Below, one piece after another: positions 41,091-51,701 of a stretch of DNA of 64,000 bases (positions within the stretch are counted from its first letter, which is position 1; each line of letters begins with the position of its first letter). The notes under the pieces are model-generated. The model saw nothing but the letters and a program-made list of their open reading frames with translations, was not told the origin of the DNA and made no database searches. The stretch is from JADHLJ01 sp038146985. Lineage in GTDB: Bacteria > Pseudomonadota > Alphaproteobacteria > Thalassobaculales > Thalassobaculaceae. The position numbers and the translations under genes are program-made. The DNA is taken from assembly GCA_038146985.1 (NCBI GenBank), contig JAYQSQ010000016.1, positions 186,001 through 250,000 of the forward strand. The letters are read 5' to 3'.

Positions 41091-41612
41091 ATGCGCGGCA
41101 TCGCCTTTTCGCTGATTTTTCTCGCCGGCCTTGTGCTCGGGTCCTGTACCAAGCCCCCGCCCGAGGTCGAGGTCTGCCCGGTCGTAAGCTTCGTCGACGG
41201 TCTGGACAAGGTGACGGTTTTCGGCGACCAGGGTGGCGCCGAACTTGCCAATGTACGCTACAGCGCCGAGGTCACGCGTCTCGGCGCGGTCTGCGTTTTC
41301 AAGCGCAAGGGGGCGGAGGTATCGGCGGACTTCCTGCTGATCGCCGACAGGGGCCTCGGAGACCGGGACAGGGTGGCACGGCCTAGCTATTTCGTCGCCA
41401 TTGCCGATCCCGCCGGCAATGTGATCGCCAAGGAAGTCTTTGAGGCCGAGATCCCGTTCAACGACAACCGCCGACGAGTCGGCCGCAAGGAGGAAATCCA
41501 GCCCTTCCTGCCCTACGGCGCGAAAAAGCGGGACTTCACCGGCTATCGGGTGCTTATCGGCTTTCAGCTGACGCCCGAACAGGTGGAGTTCAACAGAAAG
41601 TATCGCCGCTAG
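41091..41612 (+). CDS. Putative lipoprotein of unknown function
   Basis: 173 residues. The N-terminus is a lipoprotein signal: hydrophobic FSLIFLAGLVLG then the lipobox GSC with Cys at about residue 19. The mature part is PPPEVEVCPVVSFVDGLDKV and includes a second Cys pair candidate (CPVV, AVCVF). The C-terminus is basic and polar. I recognise no family. It is divergent from ispH, 131 bases apart, and is followed by an inverted repeat at 41670. Longer starts upstream (for example TTG 41067) cannot be excluded. Confidence 0.75.
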   Translation: MRGIAFSLIFLAGLVLGSCTKPPPEVEVCPVVSFVDGLDKVTVFGDQGGAELANVRYSAEVTRLGAVCVFKRKGAEVSADFLLIADRGLGDRDRVARPSYFVAIADPAGNVIAKEVFEAEIPFNDNRRRVGRKEEIQPFLPYGAKKRDFTGYRVLIGFQLTPEQVEFNRKYRR

Positions 41613-41669
41613 GGTCGGGCTCGTTTCGCCGGTGTCCGGCGTCAGGTCATGGGTCCCTCTACTTCTTCT

Positions 41670-41700
41670 CCGTCGTCCCGCATCAAGTGCGGGATGACGG
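41670..41700. repeat. Intergenic inverted repeat
   Basis: A 13-base arm (41670-41682) faces its near-perfect complement (41688-41700) around TCAAG, with one mismatch; the core is CCCGCA / TGCGGG. Hairpins built on GTCATCCCGC are a familiar dispersed intergenic element in alphaproteobacteria. It lies between convergent genes, so it may also terminate either transcript. Confidence 0.6.
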
Positions 41701-41779
41701 CTCAAAAGTGGATGATCTATCAGCCTTGGCCGGATACTGGTGCATCGGGCGCGGGACGACCGAAGGGGGTGCCGACGCC

Positions 41780-43333
41780 TTAGCGGACGGGCCGTCGCTT
41801 GTTCGCGATGAGCGCCGGAATGACGCCCTCGGCGCGTTCAATCCAGTCGCAGAGCAGGGGCCGGGTTTCGCGCGGGTCGATCAGATCGTGGATCGCCAGG
41901 GACTCGGCTCTCGGCACGGCGGAATAGCGGTGTGCCATCGCGGCCTCCAGCTCGGCCCGGCGGGCCTCGGGGTCGGGATGCGCCGCGATCTCTCGTCCGA
42001 AGGCGACGGCGACGCCGCCTTCCACCGGCACCGCGCCCATTTCCGCCGACGGCCAGGCCAGCACATAGGCGCCGGGGCCGTAATGCGCGACCGCGGCGAC
42101 GCCGAAATTCCGGCGCACGACAACCGTCGCCCAGGGTACCTTGCAGTCTGCTGCGGCCAACACCGCTTCGGCGCCATAACGGATGGTCGCGGCCTTCTCG
42201 GCTTCCGGCCCGATCATGAAACCGGGTTCGTCGACGAAGGTCAGGATCGGAATATTGAAGGTCTCGCAGGTGGTGATGAAGCGTTTGACCTTCTGGCTGC
42301 CCTCGGCGGTCATCGCGCCCGCGTAGTGCTTGCAGTCGTTGGCGAAGATCCCGACCACCCGGCCGTTCAGCCTCGCGAGGCAGATGATGATTCCCTTGGC
42401 GTATCCCTTGGCCATCTCGAAGACCGAGCCGGTATCGGTGACCAGAGCGATAATCTTGCGCATATCGTAGATCTTGCGGCGATCCTCGGGAACGATGGCG
42501 AGCAGCGATTCCTCGCGCCGGTCGACGGGATCGTCGCAGGCGATCGCCGGTGGCGCTTCCCAGGCGTTGCGCGGCATGTAGGAGAGAAACCGGCGGATCT
42601 GCCGGAAGGCATCGGCCTCATCATCGGCGAGGTTGTCCACCACGCCGTTACGGGCATGGACATGCGCGCCGCCCATTTCCTCCTTGGTGATCGACTGCCG
42701 AAGCGCCCGTTCCACCACCTTGGGTCCGGCGATCAGCACCTGGCTGTCGTCCTTGGTCATGACCGAGAAATGCGAAGCGACGAGCCGCGCCGCCGGCAGG
42801 CCCGCCACTGCGCCCAACGCTGCCGTCGCGACCGGCACGGACCACATGGTCCGGGCAACGGACTGAAAACGCGGGGCGTGGAAGACAGGACTGCCGACCG
42901 GCGCGCCGCCTTTGCCGCCCGCGCCGGTCACGCTGCCGCCGCCGCCCTCGTGCAGACGGATCAGCGGCATCAGGTATTGCAGCGCCAGCTCCTCGGTATA
43001 AATGCTCTTGCGCAGGCCCGCTTCGTTTGGCGAGCCGCCGCGCAAGGTGAAATCCTCGCCGCCGACGATCACTTGGCGGCCATCGATCCGGCCGAAGCCG
43101 AGCACGAAATTCGCGGGTGAAAAGCTCTCAAGGCTTCCGTCCTCGCCGCGTTCGGCGCCGCCGGCGCCGGGGCCGATCTCACGAAAGCTGGAGCCGTCGA
43201 GCACCGCGTCGATCCGCTCGCGGATGGTCAGGCGACCGCGCGCGTGATGCCTTGCCACGTTCTCGGCGCCGCCCTGTTCCTTGGCGAGGGTGCGCTTGAG
43301 CTGGATTTCCTCGATCTGCTTTTCCCAGGGCAT
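41780..43333 (-). CDS. Acyl-CoA carboxylase carboxyltransferase (beta) subunit, MccB/methylmalonyl-type
   Basis: 517-residue carboxyltransferase of the same superfamily as the pccB product but clearly a different branch. It has HHARGRLTIRERIDAVLDGS, GGGGSVTGAGGKGGAPVGSP (in place of the usual GGARIQEG block), GIFANDCKHYAGAMTAEGSQ and ILTFVDEPGFMIGPEAEKAA. It should transfer the carboxyl group to an acyl-CoA; the substrate is not readable. No biotin carboxylase or biotin carrier gene is adjacent. Divergent from gcvTHP. Confidence 0.88.
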   Translation of the reverse strand: MPWEKQIEEIQLKRTLAKEQGGAENVARHHARGRLTIRERIDAVLDGSSFREIGPGAGGAERGEDGSLESFSPANFVLGFGRIDGRQVIVGGEDFTLRGGSPNEAGLRKSIYTEELALQYLMPLIRLHEGGGGSVTGAGGKGGAPVGSPVFHAPRFQSVARTMWSVPVATAALGAVAGLPAARLVASHFSVMTKDDSQVLIAGPKVVERALRQSITKEEMGGAHVHARNGVVDNLADDEADAFRQIRRFLSYMPRNAWEAPPAIACDDPVDRREESLLAIVPEDRRKIYDMRKIIALVTDTGSVFEMAKGYAKGIIICLARLNGRVVGIFANDCKHYAGAMTAEGSQKVKRFITTCETFNIPILTFVDEPGFMIGPEAEKAATIRYGAEAVLAAADCKVPWATVVVRRNFGVAAVAHYGPGAYVLAWPSAEMGAVPVEGGVAVAFGREIAAHPDPEARRAELEAAMAHRYSAVPRAESLAIHDLIDPRETRPLLCDWIERAEGVIPALIANKRRPVR

Positions 43334-43473
43334 GGCGGTCTCCTATGGGGCGGGGTGGCTCCGAAGCCGAACCGACTCTACGCGCTGGTGGGGGTGGGGG
43401 ATCAAGCCTCAATCACCCTCTTTCCCTCGTGGACCGGACCGACTAAGCTCGTCCCACAGACCGACGACCCTTG

Positions 43474-43670
43474 AGGAAGAGAGCGGCGGGCCCAGACGGG
43501 CCGCGGCCGGCGCCGAAGGAGCAACCGCCCCGGAAACTCTCAGGCAAAAGGACCTTAAGGCGAGGAACCTCTGGAAAGCAGGCGGCGAAATATTGGTCGT
43601 CTCACCGACGGGGAAAGCCCGCCGAATGTTCTCGGCGTGGTGAATCTCTCAGGTTTTCGACAGAGGGGGC
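43474..43670 (+). promoter_or_regulatory. Tandem glycine riboswitch
   Basis: Two consecutive glycine aptamers precede gcvT. The first runs about 43474-43555: AGAGAGC, then GCGCCGAAGGAGCAA, then GAAACTCTCAGGCAAAAGG. The second runs about 43563-43670: CCTCTGGAAAGC, then CACCGACGGGGAAAGCCCGC, then GAATCTCTCAGGTTTTCGAC and AGAGGGG. These are the conserved cores of the gcvT-class riboswitch. Glycine binding normally switches on the cleavage operon. A GC-rich hairpin after aptamer 2 is the probable expression platform. The stretch 43334-43473 before it holds no gene; I see no clear promoter. Confidence 0.95.
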
Positions 43671-43700
43671 GTCCGTCCAGGTGAAAGCCCGGACGGCCCA
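43666..43700 (+). promoter_or_regulatory. Hairpin between glycine riboswitch and gcvT (possible expression platform)
   Basis: GGGCGTCCG (from 43667) can pair with CGGACGGCCC (43690-43699) with one bulge, around TCCAGGTGAAAGCC. It is followed by ATACCCATGTC and then the gcvT ribosome site GGAGG (43711-43715). No T-run follows, so a translational or anti-terminator-like switch is more likely than simple termination. Confidence 0.4.
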
Positions 43701-43720
43701 TACCCATGTCGGAGGCCTTG

Positions 43721-44821
43721 ATGTCCGAAGCCGACCTGAAGAAGACGCCGCTGCATGCGCTGCATGTGGGCCTTGGCGCGAAGATGGTGCCCTTCGCCGG
43801 ATATGAGATGCCGGTGCAGTATCCCGCCGGCGTCATGACGGAGCATCGTCACACGCGGTCCAAGGCGGGGCTGTTCGACGTCTCGCATATGGGCCAGGTG
43901 CTGCTGCATGGCGATGGCGCCGCTAAGGCGCTGGAGCGTCTGGTGCCGGGCAATATCCAGGGCCTCGCGCAAGGCTCCATGCGCTACACGCTGTTCACCA
44001 ACGCGGCGGGAGGGATCATCGACGATCTGATCGTCACTAATGGGGGCGATCACCTGTATGTGGTCGTCAACGCGGCCTGCAAGGACCAGGATATCGCGCT
44101 GATGCGGGACGGGCTCGACTGTCCGGTCGAGGTGATGGAGGACCGGGCGCTGCTGGCGCTCCAGGGACCGGCTGCCGAGGCGGTGCTGGACGGTATCGCG
44201 CCCGGCGTGGCGGCTCTGGGTTTCATGACTGCCGCTTCCTTCGTGATCGCCGGCGAGCGCTGTATCGTCACCCGCTCCGGCTATACGGGCGAGGATGGTT
44301 TCGAGATCTCGATGCCCGCCGGCACGGCGGTGGAGATCGCCGAGATGCTGCTGGCCCATGACGACGTGGCGCCGATCGGGCTCGGCGCGCGGGATTCGCT
44401 CCGGCTCGAGGCGGGGCTCTGCCTCTATGGCCATGACCTCGGGCCGGATACCACGCCGGTCGAGGCGGCTCTCGAATGGACCATCGGCAAGCGGCGGCGC
44501 GAGGAAGGCGGCTTCCCCGGTGCCGAGGTGATCCTGAAACAGCTTGCCGAGGGAGCGCCGCGCCGGCGTGTCGGGATTCGCCCCGACGGCCGGGCTCCGG
44601 CGCGCGACGGCACAGAAATCGTCGGCGCCGATGGCAGTCCGCTCGGCGCGATCACCAGCGGCGGTTTTGGCCCCAGCGTCGAGGGTCCGGTCGCCATGGG
44701 TTATGTGCGGCGTGACGCGAGCGCCGTCGGCACGCCGGTGAATGTCGTCGTCCGCGGCAAGCCGCTGCCGGCCAAGGTCGCGGCATTGCCGTTCGTTACA
44801 GCTAATTTCAAACGCGGCTAG
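43721..44821 (+). CDS. gcvT: Aminomethyltransferase (glycine cleavage T protein)
   Basis: T protein (366 residues) moves the methylene group from aminomethyl-lipoyl-H to tetrahydrofolate, releasing ammonia. It shows TPLHALHVGLGAKMVPFAGY, RSKAGLFDVSHMGQVLLHG, SGYTGEDGFEISMPAG and GLGARDSLRLEAGLCLYGHD. I start at ATG 43721, five bases after GGAGG; ATG 43706 is in frame but has no ribosome site. Controlled by the riboswitch just upstream. Followed by gcvH after 39 bases. Confidence 0.96.
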   Translation: MSEADLKKTPLHALHVGLGAKMVPFAGYEMPVQYPAGVMTEHRHTRSKAGLFDVSHMGQVLLHGDGAAKALERLVPGNIQGLAQGSMRYTLFTNAAGGIIDDLIVTNGGDHLYVVVNAACKDQDIALMRDGLDCPVEVMEDRALLALQGPAAEAVLDGIAPGVAALGFMTAASFVIAGERCIVTRSGYTGEDGFEISMPAGTAVEIAEMLLAHDDVAPIGLGARDSLRLEAGLCLYGHDLGPDTTPVEAALEWTIGKRRREEGGFPGAEVILKQLAEGAPRRRVGIRPDGRAPARDGTEIVGADGSPLGAITSGGFGPSVEGPVAMGYVRRDASAVGTPVNVVVRGKPLPAKVAALPFVTANFKRG

Positions 44822-44860
44822 GCGCCGAAACGACAAAAAAATCCAAACAGGGAGGCGAAG

Positions 44861-45235
44861 ATGGGCACAACCTACTATTCCAAGGAACATGAGTGGATCA
44901 CCGTGGACGGCGATACCGGAACCGTGGGGATCACCGACTACGCCCAGGAACAGCTCGGCGACGTGGTCTTCGTCGACATCTCCAAGTCCGGCGAGGAGGT
45001 CGCCAAGGGCGACGACGTCGGTGTTGTCGAATCCGTCAAGGCGGCGAGCGATATCTACAGCCCGGTATCCGGCACCATCACCGAAGCCAACGAGACCTTA
45101 GACGGCGCCCCGGAAACGGTCAATTCCGATCCCATGGGCCAAGGCTGGATGTTCAAAATCACCTTGTCCGATGCCGGAGAACTCGACGGTCTGATGGACG
45201 CGGACGGATACAAGAGCTTCACCGACACACTCTAG
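44861..45235 (+). CDS. gcvH: Glycine cleavage system H protein
   Basis: H protein (124 residues) carries the lipoyl arm that shuttles the aminomethyl group between P, T and L proteins. The lipoylated lysine is K60 in VVESVKAASDIYSPVSG. It opens TTYYSKEHEWITVDGDTGTV and includes GITDYAQEQLGDVVFVD. It lies between gcvT and gcvP, 45 bases before gcvP. No gcvL/lpd is in the window. Confidence 0.97.
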   Translation: MGTTYYSKEHEWITVDGDTGTVGITDYAQEQLGDVVFVDISKSGEEVAKGDDVGVVESVKAASDIYSPVSGTITEANETLDGAPETVNSDPMGQGWMFKITLSDAGELDGLMDADGYKSFTDTL

Positions 45236-45280
45236 GCGACGTCGTACCGGCCACAGCAAACCAACCCAAGGAGACGGCGA

Positions 45281-48162
<2,882 letters not shown>

Positions 48163-48195
48163 GGTGAAATCCAGCGCCGGAAAGGGAGCGCGGCG

Positions 48196-49242
48196 GTGAG
48201 CCTGCCTGGCGCGCTGCGTCTTGCCTCCATCGCGACGGCGGTGCCGCCGTACCGGGCCGGCCAGGCAGAGGTGCGCGAGCGCGCCCGCGCGGTTTTCGGC
48301 GGCGACGCGGAGTTCTTCCGCCGGCTGGAGCCGGTCTTCGACAATGCCGGCGTTGAAACCCGCTATTTCGCGAGGCCCCTGGACTGGTTCCTCGAACCGC
48401 GCGGCTGGACGGTTTCGAACGAGGCCTATTTGGAAGTGGCGGAAGATCTTCTGGCCCGAGCCGCCGGGGAAGCCCTGGAGAAGGCAGGACTTCAGCCGGA
48501 CAGCATCGACACCATCGTGACCGTCTCGAGCACCGGGGTTGCGACGCCGAGCCTGGAGGCACGCCTGCTGGGCCGGATCGGGTTCCGAGCCGATGTGAAG
48601 CGCCTGCCGGTCTTCGGGCTCGGCTGCGGCGGAGGGGTATTGGGGCTGGCGCGGGCGGCGCAGATGGGCATGGGCGCGGAGGAAACCGTGCTGCTGCTGG
48701 TGGTCGAGCTGTGCAGCCTCACCTTTCGGCTCGACGATCTCGCGAAGAGCAACCTCGTGGCGACGGCGCTTTTCGGAGACGGCGCGGCGGCCTTGGTGCT
48801 GTCGCCCGACGGCGGGGGGCCATCAATCCGCGCCTGGGGAGAACATACCTGGCCGGATACGCTGGACGTCATGGGTTGGCGGGTCGAGGACCCGGGACTG
48901 GGGGTGATTTTCCAGCGCTCCATCCCGGATATCGTGCGCACCCGGTTCCGGGAGGCGGCGGATCGCTTCTTGGCGACGCAGGGTCTCGAAATGGCGGATA
49001 TCGATCATTTCGTCTGCCACCCCGGCGGGGCCAAGGTGATCGACGCGCTCGAAGAGGCGCTGTCGCTGCCGGCGCGATCGTTGAAATCGACACGCGAGAC
49101 GCTCCAGGATTTCGGCAACATGTCCGCCGCGAGCGTGCTGTTCGCGCTGGAGCGGGCAGTGGAAGAGACGCCTCGCGGAAGGATGCTGATGACGGCCCTC
49201 GGTCCGGGCTTTTCCGCCGGCTTTTGCCTTCTGGAGGCATGA
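48196..49242 (+). CDS. Type III polyketide synthase (chalcone/alkylpyrone synthase-like)
   Basis: 348-residue thiolase-fold enzyme. The Cys-His-Asn triad of type III PKS is visible: C144 in VFGLGCGGGVLGLARA, H275 in HFVCHPGGAKVIDALEEAL and N308 in DFGNMSAASVLFALE. The C-terminal ALGPGFSAGFCLLE matches the family GFGPG loop. Bacterial members extend fatty acyl-CoA with malonyl-CoA to alkylpyrones or alkylresorcinols. GTG 48196 follows AAAGGGAGCG. The next gene starts four bases after the stop and encodes an ICMT-like methyltransferase, as in bpsA-bpsB of Bacillus. The product is inferred. Confidence 0.9.
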   Translation: MSLPGALRLASIATAVPPYRAGQAEVRERARAVFGGDAEFFRRLEPVFDNAGVETRYFARPLDWFLEPRGWTVSNEAYLEVAEDLLARAAGEALEKAGLQPDSIDTIVTVSSTGVATPSLEARLLGRIGFRADVKRLPVFGLGCGGGVLGLARAAQMGMGAEETVLLLVVELCSLTFRLDDLAKSNLVATALFGDGAAALVLSPDGGGPSIRAWGEHTWPDTLDVMGWRVEDPGLGVIFQRSIPDIVRTRFREAADRFLATQGLEMADIDHFVCHPGGAKVIDALEEALSLPARSLKSTRETLQDFGNMSAASVLFALERAVEETPRGRMLMTALGPGFSAGFCLLEA

Positions 49243-49246
49243 GGCG

Positions 49247-49777
49247 GTGGAGCCGTTTCCCGGAGCATGGACGGCCTATGTCATCCTCGCCTTTGTGGCG
49301 GCTCAGAGACTTGCCGAGCTCTGGCTTGCGAACCGCAACACAAGGGCATTGCTGGCGGCGGGAGGAGAGGAACACGGGGCGGGTCACTATCCGCTCTTCG
49401 TGTTGCTGCACGGCGGATGGCTGATCGCCATGGCGGGGGCGGTTTCGGGCGACACATTGGTGCATTGGCCGCTGATCGCCTTGTTTCTCCTGCTGCAACT
49501 GGGACGTCTTTGGGTGATCCGCAGCCTCGGGCGCTATTGGACGACCCGGGTGATCAGCGTGCCGGATGCGCCTCTTGTCTCCCGGGGTCCTTACCGTTGG
49601 CTTCGGCATCCGAATTATCTGGTGGTGGCCTTGGAAATTCCCACCCTTCCGCTGGCGTTCGGGTTCTGGTGGATCGCGGCGGTTTTCGGGGTGTTGAACC
49701 TGCTGCTCCTCGGCTACCGCATCCGCTTCGAGGACCGGGTTCTAGCGGTCCGGCGCGGTGGGCGGACAGGGGGATGA
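49247..49777 (+). CDS. Isoprenylcysteine carboxyl methyltransferase-family protein (BpsB-like)
   Basis: 176-residue membrane methyltransferase with four to five hydrophobic helices. The SAM-binding C-terminal motif of the ICMT family is present: GPYRWLRHPNYLVVALEIPT then RIRFEDRVLAVRR. The start is GTG 49247, four bases after the PKS stop. In Bacillus subtilis an ICMT-like partner of a type III PKS O-methylates alkylpyrones; the tight coupling here suggests the same role. That role is inference. Confidence 0.87.
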   Translation: MEPFPGAWTAYVILAFVAAQRLAELWLANRNTRALLAAGGEEHGAGHYPLFVLLHGGWLIAMAGAVSGDTLVHWPLIALFLLLQLGRLWVIRSLGRYWTTRVISVPDAPLVSRGPYRWLRHPNYLVVALEIPTLPLAFGFWWIAAVFGVLNLLLLGYRIRFEDRVLAVRRGGRTGG

Positions 49778-49839
49778 TCCGCCGACTTGGGGACGGTATG
49801 ATGGCCCGGATTTTGATGGACTCTTGAGAAGTGACGGTC

Positions 49840-51471
49840 ATGGCGGACAGCGCGGCGCGGGATCTCGGAAGTTTCGACTATGTGGTGGCCGGCGCCGGCA
49901 CCGCCGGGTGTTTGATGGCCAATCGATTGTCTGCCGACCCGAAGAACCGGGTGCTTTTGCTCGAGGCAGGCGGCAAGGACGACTATTTCTGGATACGGGT
50001 GCCGGTCGGGTATCTCTTCACCATGAACAACCCGCGCACCGACTGGTGCTTCGAGACCGAACCGTCGGAGGGACTGAACGGCCGGGCGCTTGGCTATCCC
50101 CGGGGCAAGACCCTCGGCGGCTGCTCCTCGATCAACGGCATGATCTACATGCGTGGCCAGGCACGGGACTACGATCACTGGCGCCAGCTCGGCAATACCG
50201 GATGGGGCTGGGACGATGTCCTGCCCTATTTCAAGAAGACCGAGAACCGGGTCGCGGGCGGCGACGAGATGCACGGCACCGAGGGTGAATGGCGGGTCGA
50301 GGATCCGCGCATCACCTGGGAGATCCTCGACGCCTTCCGCGCCGCCGCCGCCGAGACCGGCATCCCCAACACCACGGACTTCAACCGCGGTAACAACGAG
50401 GGCTGCGGCTATTTCGAGGTCAATCAGAAGCGCGGTGTGCGCTGGAGCGCGGCGGACGCTTTTCTGCATCCGGTCGCCTCGCGTCCCAATCTCACGGTGC
50501 TGACCAAGGCGCATGTCCGGCTGATCCGCTTCGACGGTCGCAAAGTCACTGGCCTAGCCCTTTGGCACGAGGACCAGCCCGCCGAAGCGACGATCAAAGG
50601 AGAACTGGTGCTTACCGCCGGCGCCATCGGCTCGCCGCAGATCCTGCAGCTCTCGGGCGTCGGGCCGGGGGGTCTGCTGCAGGAACACGGGATACCGCTG
50701 GTGGCCGATATTCCCGGCGTCGGCGAGAATCTCCAGGACCATCTGCAGATGCGGCTGGTCTTCAAGGTCAAGAACACCAAGACCTTGAATCTGCGCGCCA
50801 ACAGCCTGATCGGCCGGGTCGGCATGGGATTGGAGTATTTCCTGTTCAAGCGCGGCCCGATGACCATGGCGCCGAGCCAGTTGGGTGCCTTCGCCAAGTC
50901 CGACGAGACCCGCGAGACCCCGAACCTGCAATACCATATCCAGCCGCTGTCGACGCCGAAGCTGGGCGACCCGCTGCATCCCTTCGAGGCGTTCACCGCG
51001 TCGGTCTGCAACCTGCGCCCGCAGAGCCGGGGTTATGTCCGGATCAAGAGCGCGCATCCCCGGGGCCAGCCGGCGATCCAGCCGAACTATCTCTCCGATC
51101 CCGCCGACCGCAAAGTCGCGGCGGACGCGATTCAGCTTACCCGCCGCATCGTCGCCGCGCCGGCCATGGCCCGTTTCGAGCCCGAGGAATATCTGCCGGG
51201 GGTCCAGTTCGAGAGCGATGAGGAACTGGCCCGCGAGGCCGGGAATATCGGCACCACGATCTTCCATCCCGTGGGCACCTGCAAGATGGGGCCGGCATCG
51301 GATACCGGCGCCGTCGTCGATGAGCGCCTCAGGGTGCACGGGATCGAGGGATTGCGCGTCGTCGACGCTTCGGTGATGCCGACCATCACTTCCGGAAACA
51401 CCAACGCCCCGACCCTGGTGATCGCCGAAAAGGGCGCGGAGATGATGCTCGCCGACGCGCGCGGGGGTTAG
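49840..51471 (+). CDS. GMC-family FAD oxidoreductase (choline dehydrogenase-like)
   Basis: About 543 residues. The N-terminal FAD motif DYVVAGAGTAGCLMANRLS, GMC signature 1 region (GYPRGKTLGGCSSINGMIYM) and signature 2 (LTAGAIGSPQILQLSGVGP) are present. The C-terminal catalytic pair is His in FHPVGTCKMG and Asn in TSGNTNAPTLVIAEKGA. It should oxidise an alcohol; the substrate is unknown. ATG 49840 is preceded by GAGAAG at a good distance; an in-frame GTG lies at 49831. Followed by an inverted repeat and an SMP-30 gene. Confidence 0.92.
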   Translation: MADSAARDLGSFDYVVAGAGTAGCLMANRLSADPKNRVLLLEAGGKDDYFWIRVPVGYLFTMNNPRTDWCFETEPSEGLNGRALGYPRGKTLGGCSSINGMIYMRGQARDYDHWRQLGNTGWGWDDVLPYFKKTENRVAGGDEMHGTEGEWRVEDPRITWEILDAFRAAAAETGIPNTTDFNRGNNEGCGYFEVNQKRGVRWSAADAFLHPVASRPNLTVLTKAHVRLIRFDGRKVTGLALWHEDQPAEATIKGELVLTAGAIGSPQILQLSGVGPGGLLQEHGIPLVADIPGVGENLQDHLQMRLVFKVKNTKTLNLRANSLIGRVGMGLEYFLFKRGPMTMAPSQLGAFAKSDETRETPNLQYHIQPLSTPKLGDPLHPFEAFTASVCNLRPQSRGYVRIKSAHPRGQPAIQPNYLSDPADRKVAADAIQLTRRIVAAPAMARFEPEEYLPGVQFESDEELAREAGNIGTTIFHPVGTCKMGPASDTGAVVDERLRVHGIEGLRVVDASVMPTITSGNTNAPTLVIAEKGAEMMLADARGG

Positions 51472-51484
51472 GCGGGGTGTGTTA

Positions 51485-51596
51485 GACAGGACCCTTCGAG
51501 ACGATGCTTCGCATCTCCTCAGGGCGAGTCAGTCCTTAAACGGGTATCGCTCACCCTGAGGAGGGCGCCTAGGCGCCCGTCTCGAAGGGTCCTGTC
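51485..51596. repeat. Cloverleaf-like intergenic inverted repeat (112 bases)
   Basis: A perfect 19-base outer arm (51485-51503) is mirrored at 51578-51596. Inside are a small GATGC/GCATC hairpin, an arm CTCCTCAGGGCGAG mirrored by CTCACCCTGAGGAG with one mismatch, and a GGCGCC/GGCGCC hairpin. Elements built on ACCCTTCGAGAC and CCTCAGGG are common dispersed repeats in alphaproteobacterial intergenic DNA. It fills most of the 230-base gap between the GMC and SMP-30 genes. Confidence 0.8.
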
Positions 51597-51701
51597 GCCA
51601 CACAGGCGATGAATAGACCCTTCCACATGCCCGTTGATTGACGGATTGCGGCCCCGTCCCGCACTCTCGGGTTTCGCACGACAATCGAACGGGGGGCTAC
51701 C

